Source: Aliikangiella coralliicola (GTDB lineage: Bacteria > Pseudomonadota > Gammaproteobacteria > Enterobacterales > Kangiellaceae). From it: a DNA stretch of 64,000 bases. Of this stretch, positions 8,531 through 17,182 are shown in pieces (positions within the stretch are counted from its first letter, which is position 1; each line of letters begins with the position of its first letter). The DNA is taken from contig NZ_ML660163.1 of the NCBI RefSeq assembly GCF_007004725.1, positions 204,915 to 268,914 on the forward strand. Reading direction: 5' to 3'. Below the pieces are notes generated by a model, which ran no database searches, was not told where the DNA came from, and saw only the letters and a list, made by a program, of their open reading frames with translations. A program made the position numbers and the translations under genes.

Positions 8531-8743
8531 ATGATACGTTGCCATCTTGCTCGCCTGATGGGAGAGCGGAAAATGAAGATCTCCGACCTTTTGCGAGAAA
8601 CCGGTCTAAGCCGGAATACTGTCACTCTCATGTACAAAGAAACAGCGCAAAAATTTGACATTGAAGCATTGGACAAACTTTGCCGATTTTTCCAATGTGA
8701 AGTAGGCGATCTATTGGAGTTTTGTGATCACATAGAACATTGA
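8531..8743 (+). CDS. Small Xre/Cro-type regulator at the head of the defence operon
   Basis: A 70-aa protein consisting of one Xre-type HTH: LARLMGERKMKISDLLRETG, then the recognition turn LSRNTVTLMY, then FDIEALDKLCRFFQCEVGDLL, the classic fifth-helix signature. Such regulators commonly repress defence operons until infection. It lies 116 bp after tniQ, preceded by an AT-rich gap with a possible -10 element near 8512, and is followed after 19 bp by the 1109-aa gene. It is therefore the likely first gene of the defence operon. Confidence 0.75.
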   Translation: MIRCHLARLMGERKMKISDLLRETGLSRNTVTLMYKETAQKFDIEALDKLCRFFQCEVGDLLEFCDHIEH

Positions 8744-8762
8744 GAGAAAGGATGCAATTGGA

Positions 8763-11700
8763 ATGAAAGCAGCTGTCAAGACCGGCTACAAAGTTAACAC
8801 AACTAAACGACTGGAAGCTCTTAAGCAGAAGGAAATGTCTTGGGAGCCTGAATTCTGCACTTCTGAGTTTTATCATAATATCTCAAACTCAATACGGGTA
8901 CTTTCCCAACACGCCATTTCAGAACCATATTTGCTACGAGATTGGGTCTGGATAAATGCGCAATTTCGAATAGCTCACACCTCAGACGAAGATGTTGCAA
9001 GAACCTCCTGGGCATCGCTCAGTTCGTTTATTTCCCTGGTTCAGCAATTGGAAGGTGGAAACCAGGATATGCTCGTAGAGATATGTTGGTTAACTGACCG
9101 AACAGTGGAGTTGCTTCTTGGGAAACTTGGTTCCCAGGCAATCAATAAATTTATATCACCTGAAGAGCAAAGAAGAATTGATGATCTAATTATTGAGTTT
9201 GCTGAGTCAGATAAAGATGACTTGGTACAATTAAACACCTTTGCAAAAAAGGTATCTTCTGAGTTTTCTGCAATTCATCACGCAGCTTATTTTCCCTCTA
9301 TAGCCAATAAACTTTTAGCATTAAGTCAAGTGGCGCACGAATCCTCAGAGATGGGTTATTGGGCAAAAGCAGCTTTGCGATATGTATGTATTGAGGAGGA
9401 TGTAATAAATGATAACCAAGGATACGTAGGTTTCTTAGATGATATACATGTAGTTGAAAACATGTATAGTTTCGTATTTGGCGAGCTCCCTTGGAAACGA
9501 TTGATTGAGCAAGCCGCGGAGCAATGGCCCTTTATAACCCGCGCGTACTGGCTCGATGAAGACTCCAAGAATCATTTAACTCCATTGTTGAAAGTTGTCA
9601 TTTCATGTTGTCTCAATTCTTCTTTAGAACAAAATCAATCACGCACCATAATCTTGCCAGAAGTAGGACCTTGTGGTTTTCTAGCGGCGGCCACCTTTGT
9701 TTTAAAAGTTGAGGAATCAGAGAAAAAAAGAACCACACCTGAACCAGGCTCATATGCCTCATTCAGAGATGGGCATCTCCCTAGATATGTTCTGATGGAG
9801 TTACCATTTGAACAACCTGATGGTTCAGAGTTGCCAATGGTCAGACTAAGAGATGGTGGTAAAAGATCTATACCTCAAGAGAAAGCAATATTGCTAGAGC
9901 CTGTGGATGGTATCGCAATCCCCCTTGCAACGTCTAAACAGTTGGATCGATGGTTATCGATAATTGAGGAAGATAGTCAAACCGCAGTCCATAAATTCCA
10001 TAGGGCCGAATTGCAAACATCTGTTATTTTCGTAACCTGCCGATCAGATTTTTTCAGTTATCTTGAAACAATCCGCCCTTATGGCAGAAGGCTTGATGAA
10101 TTGGTTTCTGTTGAATACCGTAGCCGCGTTAATAGCTCTACTCTAGGTTCAGGAGCAATGAATGCAGAGCCAACTTTGATTGTATGTAGTAGCCTTGATG
10201 TTGCTGAAAGTTTACTTCGTGAAGAGGGAAAGCACACAAAACCTCAACACATGATTATTGATCGTGCTGTTGATCATATTGCTCTGAAAGCTCTGAAAGT
10301 GAGGTGTAAACAATATAACCCAAAAATGAAAATTCTAGTGCTCTCTCAAGTGAATACGCAGGTAGGATACTATCCAAAAAGCCACGAAGAATCTATTTGG
10401 CTAATTCGACCTGACGACGTCGACCCAATTCCAAAAGCATTAGATCCAATTTCAGTTTCTATTAAGGGTAAAGGGCCTCTTGCTAAATATGTCAAGAGGC
10501 AAAGCCGGGCCACAAATGTCAAGTCAACGACACACATTGTTGAGTTTGGAGAGCTGGAAAACTTCTATCAAGCTATTCAAAAAGTTAAACAACGAGCGTT
10601 AGAGGAAGACTCCTCTCTTTTGCCTTTCGCTATTAATTCGGAAACAGCATTAAAATATATTTCAACACACCCACCAGTCGGAAACAGTATCGCTGACGAA
10701 CGCTTGACTCTTGTGTTGACAAGTCTTTCACAGCATGCTGCTGCAATGGGGATGTATGATCAGGATCTTAAAAACTTGGCCTCAACTTCTAACGAGCTCA
10801 TTAAAGCTATCAGAATCAAGAATCCTAAAGCTCAGATACTGTTTGATCTTATAAAAAACTATAAAAGATGCCATATTGTTGTTGCGTCCAGAACTATTGC
10901 GGATTCACTTTCAAAGACATCATTCAACCTCAAACATGTCAATGTAAAGTTTATCTCGGTACATGATCTGGAGTCATTGGAGAGTATCGAGTCAATTCTG
11001 ATTCCTGGTTGGTTAGGGCGTAAGGAAATGTTGAAGTTGAAACTTGGAGGTTGGTCCAACATTCAATTGAACATGCTATATAGCTTTGAACACGACCGCT
11101 CATCAAAGCAAGCAAAAAAGTTAGAAAGCACATTTACTTATCTGGATAAAAAAACAAGAGAAAGCTGGAAAGCTTTTTCCATTAAAAATCCTGAAGCTGG
11201 CAACCCACCGGCGGATTCACAGAAAATTTTAAATTCCAGAGACGACAAGGATGTATGCGAACTTGAAAATGAGTATCTGGAAAGAGATGATTGGGTAGAG
11301 TCTGCTGTCCGTACGCACATAAACTCTTCATCTATAAACCAAAGTAGCCAAACTAGGGTTCTCGGACGGCTTATCTTTTTTAAAGATGGGCAACACTATG
11401 GAGTTTTCGCAGAAAATGCAAAACTCGTTTGTCTAAATGAAGTATTAGGAGGATCAGTAAATGACTCTAATTTCAGTGAATCTGAAGCTGATAAATTACT
11501 TTGGAAAAGTACAAAGTTCCTGGAAATAGGAGATGTATTGGCTTTTCCCGATACCCAAACGCTAGGTGATGTAATAGACGAATTGGCAGATGCTATTCTT
11601 GGCGACAAAGGGGCCATGAGAGAACAATCTGGCCTTTGGCGTAATGCCTTACGAAAGATTTATGAGGCAAGTGCTTGGGACCTCAAGAAGATGCAAAGGA

Positions 11701-12092
11701 AATTGTCGCAGCATGGTGTAGATAGGACTCGAGCTACTTTGGAGTCATGGTTGTTTTCTACAAAAACAGTGGCTCCCCAAAATCCATCACAAACTATTCC
11801 TAACATCTTGGCGTGTGCAGGCATTGATGATTCACACGACTTGGCAAAAAAAATTCTGAGACACGTAAACAGAGTTTACGCTGCTAGAAGAAAGGCCGGG
11901 CACCATTTAGTGGCCCAACTTTCCACTGCATCTATAAGTGGACTTGGCGACAACGCATTTATAGAAATTAATGGAAAGGAAATTCGCTATAGAGTTCTTT
12001 CCATATCTTCTGTCGATGAAGCAGCAAGATATGATGCTTCTATCTTGGGTGTGCATTCAATTCATGACGGTTTGCTGGAGGTAAAACAATGA
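8763..12092 (+). CDS. Large DISARM-associated protein in the DrmE position, with a DUF1232-like segment
   Basis: An 1109-aa protein with no Walker, nuclease or methyltransferase motif that I can find. Around residues 199-240 the segment YWAKAALRYV ... GYVGFLDDIHVVE resembles DUF1232 (YkvA), whose signature is an Ala-rich helix followed by a Gly-Tyr/Phe-LDD turn. The middle (residues 460-570: TLIVCSSLDVAESLL, QHMIIDRAVD, MKILVLSQV) looks like alternating beta/alpha units, possibly a degenerate NTPase fold. In class 2 DISARM the equivalent slot holds DrmE, a protein of unknown function; I assign it there by position and size, not by clear homology. AAGGA precedes the ATG, and the stop overlaps the next start by 4 bp (ATGA), so translation is coupled to the NERD-helicase. 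Confidence 0.5.
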   Translation: MKAAVKTGYKVNTTKRLEALKQKEMSWEPEFCTSEFYHNISNSIRVLSQHAISEPYLLRDWVWINAQFRIAHTSDEDVARTSWASLSSFISLVQQLEGGNQDMLVEICWLTDRTVELLLGKLGSQAINKFISPEEQRRIDDLIIEFAESDKDDLVQLNTFAKKVSSEFSAIHHAAYFPSIANKLLALSQVAHESSEMGYWAKAALRYVCIEEDVINDNQGYVGFLDDIHVVENMYSFVFGELPWKRLIEQAAEQWPFITRAYWLDEDSKNHLTPLLKVVISCCLNSSLEQNQSRTIILPEVGPCGFLAAATFVLKVEESEKKRTTPEPGSYASFRDGHLPRYVLMELPFEQPDGSELPMVRLRDGGKRSIPQEKAILLEPVDGIAIPLATSKQLDRWLSIIEEDSQTAVHKFHRAELQTSVIFVTCRSDFFSYLETIRPYGRRLDELVSVEYRSRVNSSTLGSGAMNAEPTLIVCSSLDVAESLLREEGKHTKPQHMIIDRAVDHIALKALKVRCKQYNPKMKILVLSQVNTQVGYYPKSHEESIWLIRPDDVDPIPKALDPISVSIKGKGPLAKYVKRQSRATNVKSTTHIVEFGELENFYQAIQKVKQRALEEDSSLLPFAINSETALKYISTHPPVGNSIADERLTLVLTSLSQHAAAMGMYDQDLKNLASTSNELIKAIRIKNPKAQILFDLIKNYKRCHIVVASRTIADSLSKTSFNLKHVNVKFISVHDLESLESIESILIPGWLGRKEMLKLKLGGWSNIQLNMLYSFEHDRSSKQAKKLESTFTYLDKKTRESWKAFSIKNPEAGNPPADSQKILNSRDDKDVCELENEYLERDDWVESAVRTHINSSSINQSSQTRVLGRLIFFKDGQHYGVFAENAKLVCLNEVLGGSVNDSNFSESEADKLLWKSTKFLEIGDVLAFPDTQTLGDVIDELADAILGDKGAMREQSGLWRNALRKIYEASAWDLKKMQRKLSQHGVDRTRATLESWLFSTKTVAPQNPSQTIPNILACAGIDDSHDLAKKILRHVNRVYAARRKAGHHLVAQLSTASISGLGDNAFIEINGKEIRYRVLSISSVDEAARYDASILGVHSIHDGLLEVKQ

Positions 12093-13807
12093 GCAGAATG
12101 CTACCTTTCCGGCCACATTGTGGCATAACCAAATCAGAACAGTGGGTATTCGACCAACTCGCAGAAGCACCTTCACTGGATAACTACGTAATACTTCATT
12201 CGCTTGGATTAGCGCGTCATAAGAGAAAGTCCTATGCGGAATGTGACTTTGTAATTATAGGTCCACTTGGCGTCTACTGTCTTGAAGTTAAAGGCGGTCA
12301 TGTGAGTAGACAAGATGGAGTGTGGACGATTGGCTGGCCCGGAAGATCTTATACTTCTATGGAGGGACCATTCAAACAAGCTCAATCTGCAAGAGGCGCG
12401 CTATTACAAGAGGCTCGTATTAGACTTGGAAAAGATTTAATCAAACGTGTTCCCTTTGGTTGGGGAGTTATGTTTCCTGACGTGCAATTTGTCGAGAGAG
12501 ATCCGGAATGGGATCAGGAATGTATTTTTGATGAAAGCAACAAAGAGCTACCTATTTCCACATATTTGAAAAGACTTGCTGAGTATACTCTGGCGCATGA
12601 ATCAAGCAGAGGAAGAACATACCAAACTCCATTATCGCGGCGCGAAATAGATACTATTACCAATAGTTTTCGCGCTGACTTTGATTTGGTGCCAGGAATC
12701 ACGAGCTTGATAAGAGAAAGCCACAGCGAAATGCTTTCGCTTTCTGAAGAGCAATACTCTTCCTTGGAGACTATCCTGCATTCTGGAAATCCCAGGGTAA
12801 TCTGCGAAGGTACTGCAGGCACAGGTAAAACAGTTCTAGCAGCAGAAGCGGCACGTAGACTTGCTCAAGATGGAATGCGTGTCTTGTTTCTCTGTTTCAA
12901 TCGCAATCTTGCATGGCAGCTAAAACATCAGGACTTTGCAAAATATAAGAGTATTACGTTACATACGATTTGGGGATTATTATACCAGTTGGTCAGCAAA
13001 AACTATCCAGATCAAATTCAGGGGGAAGGAAGTTTTAATAAAGTTTTAGAGATGGCAGAGGAAGCAGCGATTGACTCAATAGAGACTGGTGAACTTATTC
13101 CTTATGATGTATTGATTATCGATGAGGCCCAGGATGTATTAGCCCCTGAAGTTATGAACGCATTGGACTGGTTTCTGAATGAAGGTATTTCTAGTGGTAG
13201 ATGGGTAATGTTCTTGGATACAGCTATACAAGCGAGTGTGTATAACAAGCTTGAAGGTAGAATACACTCCCACCTATCAACTAAAGCAATGAACTTAAAG
13301 CTAAGCATTAATATGAGAAATCCAGTGACTATTGCTAAAGAGGCCGCAATGATTACAGGAACTCCCCCTCCTAAGTGCAGGCGTCAATTCATTGCTCCAG
13401 TTGATTATCGAACAATTCATGGGATGAAAACTGTTAGCAAAATATCAACGTCGTTGATAACCCAGTTAATTTCAGAAGGGGCAAATCCAAACGATATTGT
13501 TTTGTTATCTTTCCGTTCACCAGAGGAAGCATTTTTTAAAAATGGCTATGCATCTATCGGAAAAAAAGTACACGTACTTGATGGCAAACAAGATAGAATC
13601 AATCGAGACGCTATTCCAGCAGCCTCTATTCCCGCATTTAAAGGACTTGAATCAGAGATAATTATTGTGGGTGACTTACCTGAAGGGGAAATGACAGAAT
13701 GGCAACTTGCAAATCTATATGTTGCACTTACTCGGGCACGAACTGCTGTTTATGTTATTTGTAGTCAGGGATATGTAAACCGCCGTATTGATTTGCTTGA
13801 AGGATAA
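12089..13807 (+). CDS. NERD nuclease domain fused to a UvrD/Rep-type helicase
   Basis: A 572-aa protein. Residues 20-150 carry a NERD domain of the PD-(D/E)XK fold: AECDFVIIGPLGVYCLEVKG provides the D and E-x-K. A superfamily 1 helicase follows: Walker A EGTAGTGKTVLAAE near 240, Walker B LIIDEAQDV near 344, and motif VI LYVALTRARTAV near 545. NERD-helicase fusions occur in several defence contexts, and nuclease plus 3'-5' unwinding suggests DNA degradation. It is not a core DISARM subunit, and its insertion between the DrmE-like gene and drmA is what makes this locus unusual. Start overlaps the upstream stop by 4 bp; 3 bp separate it from drmA. Confidence 0.82.
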   Translation: MSRMLPFRPHCGITKSEQWVFDQLAEAPSLDNYVILHSLGLARHKRKSYAECDFVIIGPLGVYCLEVKGGHVSRQDGVWTIGWPGRSYTSMEGPFKQAQSARGALLQEARIRLGKDLIKRVPFGWGVMFPDVQFVERDPEWDQECIFDESNKELPISTYLKRLAEYTLAHESSRGRTYQTPLSRREIDTITNSFRADFDLVPGITSLIRESHSEMLSLSEEQYSSLETILHSGNPRVICEGTAGTGKTVLAAEAARRLAQDGMRVLFLCFNRNLAWQLKHQDFAKYKSITLHTIWGLLYQLVSKNYPDQIQGEGSFNKVLEMAEEAAIDSIETGELIPYDVLIIDEAQDVLAPEVMNALDWFLNEGISSGRWVMFLDTAIQASVYNKLEGRIHSHLSTKAMNLKLSINMRNPVTIAKEAAMITGTPPPKCRRQFIAPVDYRTIHGMKTVSKISTSLITQLISEGANPNDIVLLSFRSPEEAFFKNGYASIGKKVHVLDGKQDRINRDAIPAASIPAFKGLESEIIIVGDLPEGEMTEWQLANLYVALTRARTAVYVICSQGYVNRRIDLLEG

Positions 13808-13810
13808 AAT

Positions 13811-16800
13811 ATGGATACAAATTTGGAACATTCAAAATATCGTAGCAAGCTGTTGAAATTCATGACAGATGAATTGTTCGGCCCAGAATACACAGACGAT
13901 TCTAAAAGACAGCATGAGCTACTTGAAGTGTCACCGCTACAACTCTATTCTACAGGAGTTTTGTTTCCTCAAAAATCAATTAATAACCAGTTAGAAGACG
14001 ATGCGACAAGAGAGAAAGAAGAAACGCCAACCGAGGACTCATCATTAGATGACACTCCTTTTGTAGAGATCAAAGGTGGTGGAAAGCAAACGCAAGACGC
14101 AACTTTACTGGAAGAGCAACCACTCAATCTGGCAAATGAATTCAACCCATCCGCCGCAGGAATTACAGTTAAAGTTTCATCTGATACAAAACTCTTTGTA
14201 GACGTAAATGCAGGTCGATACAAGACAGAAAGAATAGAGAAAAAACATCCAAAGGCTGGACAGGAAAAAGCCGATGGTTCTCTTTTTCCTGATACTCGTG
14301 AAGAAATAAACTATAGGAGGGTACCAATTCAGGATCAAGTAGAAATAGATTTAGCTAAATATCCAGTAAATAGTATATTTCTACACAACATACAAAATAC
14401 TGATGGCATGATGAAACTGCACGCTCGAATCAGGCCTGAAGAAGGAAATAAGACATCTGTCTCGCTAGCTCTAGTGAATCAACACAAAGGAGGAGTTGAC
14501 GCCCCTCCCGCATTCAACGCATCGTTCTTTCAAGTTAGGTTATCTGTAAGCGAGGTCACCGGTGCGTCAGTTTTCCATCCGATAGATCGCGCAGGCGGTG
14601 TTTCGCAAGATGAAGAACTTGCTGCGCTAGATATGCTTTATAGAGAAAAGCGGTCTTTTGCATTGGGTCATGGATGCGGAGCAGATTGGACGACCGACAC
14701 TGATGACAAGACAGTCGCAAAACGGGTATGGTCTGATTTTCTTCCCAAGTGTGACATAAAACCAGTAAAACCAAGAGAAGAAGCACTTTTTACCGACCAG
14801 TTTAATCTGTCAATGAGAAGCCTTTCAGAATATGGTTCGTCTGATAACAGCATTATTGAAAATCTGGGGCTTCTTGTTAAAGATTATGAAAGATGGATTA
14901 TTTCCCAGCAAAATTATCAAAAAGTTAGATTGCCAGAAGAACATCAGAAATCAGCTTCGACAAATTTGGAAAAATGTTGGAAATGCCTAAGGCGAATTAA
15001 AGAAGGCATTGCTTATCTTGCCTCAAATAATGACGCGATGAAGGCATTTAAACTGGCGAATCGAGCAATGTTAATTCAACAAGCCAGAACAAGATTCCAA
15101 AAGGACATCGACCCGGATACTAATTACTCAGATTTTCCTGATGATTATAATATCCCTGCTGAAAAAGAGCCTGCATGGAGACCGTTTCAGTTGGCTTTCA
15201 TGCTGATGAATATAACTTGTTGTGCTGAAGATGAACATCCTAACAGAGAGCTAGTTGACTTGATCTGGTTTCCCACTGGAGGTGGTAAAACAGAAGCCTA
15301 CCTTGGATTGGCCGCATTTTGTATATGTTTGCGCCGGTTAAATGATACTGAAGATAAGGGAGTCGCAGTGCTAATGCGATATACCCTTAGGCTGTTGACG
15401 GCTCAGCAGTTTCAACGAGCAGCAGCTCTAATTACCGCTTTGGAATCACTAAGGTTAGACAAATATTTAGGAGCTGAGCTTGGTGAGGCTCCGATTTCAA
15501 TAGGATTGTGGGTAGGTATGGGCCTATCGCCTAACCGTCGTAAAGATGCCATCAAAAGGCTAAACGAGTTAACCGCTAATCCTGGAGCTCAAAATCCCTT
15601 TCAGTTATTGCGCTGCCCTTGGTGTCGTACCTCTCTCGATAAAAGCGGAAAGCTTGGATATCAAAAGGAACCTTTAACTGTAGGTGGCGAAGATACTGTT
15701 ATATTTCGGTGCAGCAATCCAGGATGCAGATGGCATTCCACTTCAAGCCAACTGCCAGTTGTGGTTATTGATGATGACATTTATGACAACCCTCCTACTC
15801 TGCTACTTGGTACAGTAGACAAGTTCGCTCAATTGGCTTGGGTTCCGGAGACAGGTCGCATCTTCGGTACCAACGATTTTAGTGCCCCTCCAAACCTGAT
15901 TATTCAAGATGAACTTCATTTGATATCAGGTCCGTTAGGAACAATCGTGGGCCTATATGAAACTGTAATTGATAAGCTGTGCTCCAGAAACGGGAAAACT
16001 CCAAAAATTGTTGCTTCTACAGCGACTATCCGTCAATCCGCGAAACAGTGTAAAGGACTGTATGCCAGGGACCGTTTTGAGTTTCCGCCACAAGGGCTTG
16101 ATGCCGGGGATTCCTATTTTGCATACGAAGATCATGAAGCTCCCGGCAGGTTATATGTAGGAGTTTTCGGATCGGCAGTAAAATCTCACGCTACAGCGCA
16201 GGTTCGTGTAATCTCACCCTTGCTGCAGGCTGTGATGCCAGAACTTCCTGAAACAGAGCCTCCTGTGGTTTCTGATAAGTATGCTACTCTTCTATGGTAT
16301 TTTAATAGCCTGCGTGAACTAGGGCATGCAGTTACAATGTCTACAGGTGATATTCCTGAGCACCTATTTAATTTGTGTAAAAGAAACAATATTGCAAAGG
16401 ATTTTTCTCGGAAGATCTATATCACTCAAGAGCTCACAAGTAGAAGAACAGCTGAAGAAATCCCCAAAATACTTGATGAATTGAATCGAAAGTGGCCTCG
16501 CTCCGAAGAGCAGGGCTGGCCAGTCGATATGTTATTAGCAACGAATATGATTTCTGTTGGGGTTGATGTTGCAAGGCTTGGTCTAATGGTGGTTGCAGGT
16601 CAACCTAAGTCGACCGCAGAATATATTCAAGCTACCAGTAGAGTTGGACGGGGATTCCCTGGAATGGTTGTTACTGTATATAACCCTGCTCGCAGTAGAG
16701 ATAGGTCACACTATGAACAGTTCGTTGGATACCATCAAGCAATTTACCGTTATGTAGAACCAACAAGTGTCACTCCATTTTCTGCTCCTGCGAGATCCAG

Positions 16801-17179
16801 AGGATTTGCAGGAATGGTGATTGCTTTGGCAAGACTATTGACAGGGATGAAGGTGCCAGAAGATATATCCAAGCATCCTGATGCACAAGAAGAGTTGATT
16901 GAATTAATTTTGAAGAGGGTTCAGCAGATTGATAAAGAAGAATATGATGATTCACGTAGGGAACTCTTAAAAATAATTAAGAATTGGAAAGAATACCTAC
17001 CACCGGAGTTTGGTCAAATGGCGGGCAGTCCAACCACTCAAACTTTGATGCACCCTTTTGGCCGGAAGATAAACGAAGATTTTGAAGGAAAGGCATTCCC
17101 AGTCCTTACAAGCATGCGCAGCGTAGATGTCACTTGCGCAGCTCGAGTTCTTCAAATTTATCCGGATTCAGGAGAATAA
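13811..17179 (+). CDS. drmA: DISARM helicase DrmA
   Basis: An 1122-aa superfamily 2 helicase. Walker A is in WFPTGGGKTEAYLGLA (about residue 490), the motif II box is DELH in IIQDELHLISG (about 700), and the C-terminal helicase lobe has TNMISVGVDVARLG then QATSRVGRG (910-947). A four-cysteine insertion CPWC ... CSNPGC lies near 602-643. In DISARM, DrmA with DrmB forms the core that binds and translocates on incoming DNA; the published DrmAB work shows DNA 5' ends trigger it. The N-terminal 450 residues are family-typical with low motif content. It sits 3 bp from its neighbours on both sides, in the canonical drmA-drmB order. Confidence 0.85.
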   Translation: MDTNLEHSKYRSKLLKFMTDELFGPEYTDDSKRQHELLEVSPLQLYSTGVLFPQKSINNQLEDDATREKEETPTEDSSLDDTPFVEIKGGGKQTQDATLLEEQPLNLANEFNPSAAGITVKVSSDTKLFVDVNAGRYKTERIEKKHPKAGQEKADGSLFPDTREEINYRRVPIQDQVEIDLAKYPVNSIFLHNIQNTDGMMKLHARIRPEEGNKTSVSLALVNQHKGGVDAPPAFNASFFQVRLSVSEVTGASVFHPIDRAGGVSQDEELAALDMLYREKRSFALGHGCGADWTTDTDDKTVAKRVWSDFLPKCDIKPVKPREEALFTDQFNLSMRSLSEYGSSDNSIIENLGLLVKDYERWIISQQNYQKVRLPEEHQKSASTNLEKCWKCLRRIKEGIAYLASNNDAMKAFKLANRAMLIQQARTRFQKDIDPDTNYSDFPDDYNIPAEKEPAWRPFQLAFMLMNITCCAEDEHPNRELVDLIWFPTGGGKTEAYLGLAAFCICLRRLNDTEDKGVAVLMRYTLRLLTAQQFQRAAALITALESLRLDKYLGAELGEAPISIGLWVGMGLSPNRRKDAIKRLNELTANPGAQNPFQLLRCPWCRTSLDKSGKLGYQKEPLTVGGEDTVIFRCSNPGCRWHSTSSQLPVVVIDDDIYDNPPTLLLGTVDKFAQLAWVPETGRIFGTNDFSAPPNLIIQDELHLISGPLGTIVGLYETVIDKLCSRNGKTPKIVASTATIRQSAKQCKGLYARDRFEFPPQGLDAGDSYFAYEDHEAPGRLYVGVFGSAVKSHATAQVRVISPLLQAVMPELPETEPPVVSDKYATLLWYFNSLRELGHAVTMSTGDIPEHLFNLCKRNNIAKDFSRKIYITQELTSRRTAEEIPKILDELNRKWPRSEEQGWPVDMLLATNMISVGVDVARLGLMVVAGQPKSTAEYIQATSRVGRGFPGMVVTVYNPARSRDRSHYEQFVGYHQAIYRYVEPTSVTPFSAPARSRGFAGMVIALARLLTGMKVPEDISKHPDAQEELIELILKRVQQIDKEEYDDSRRELLKIIKNWKEYLPPEFGQMAGSPTTQTLMHPFGRKINEDFEGKAFPVLTSMRSVDVTCAARVLQIYPDSGE

Positions 17180-17182
17180 TTT

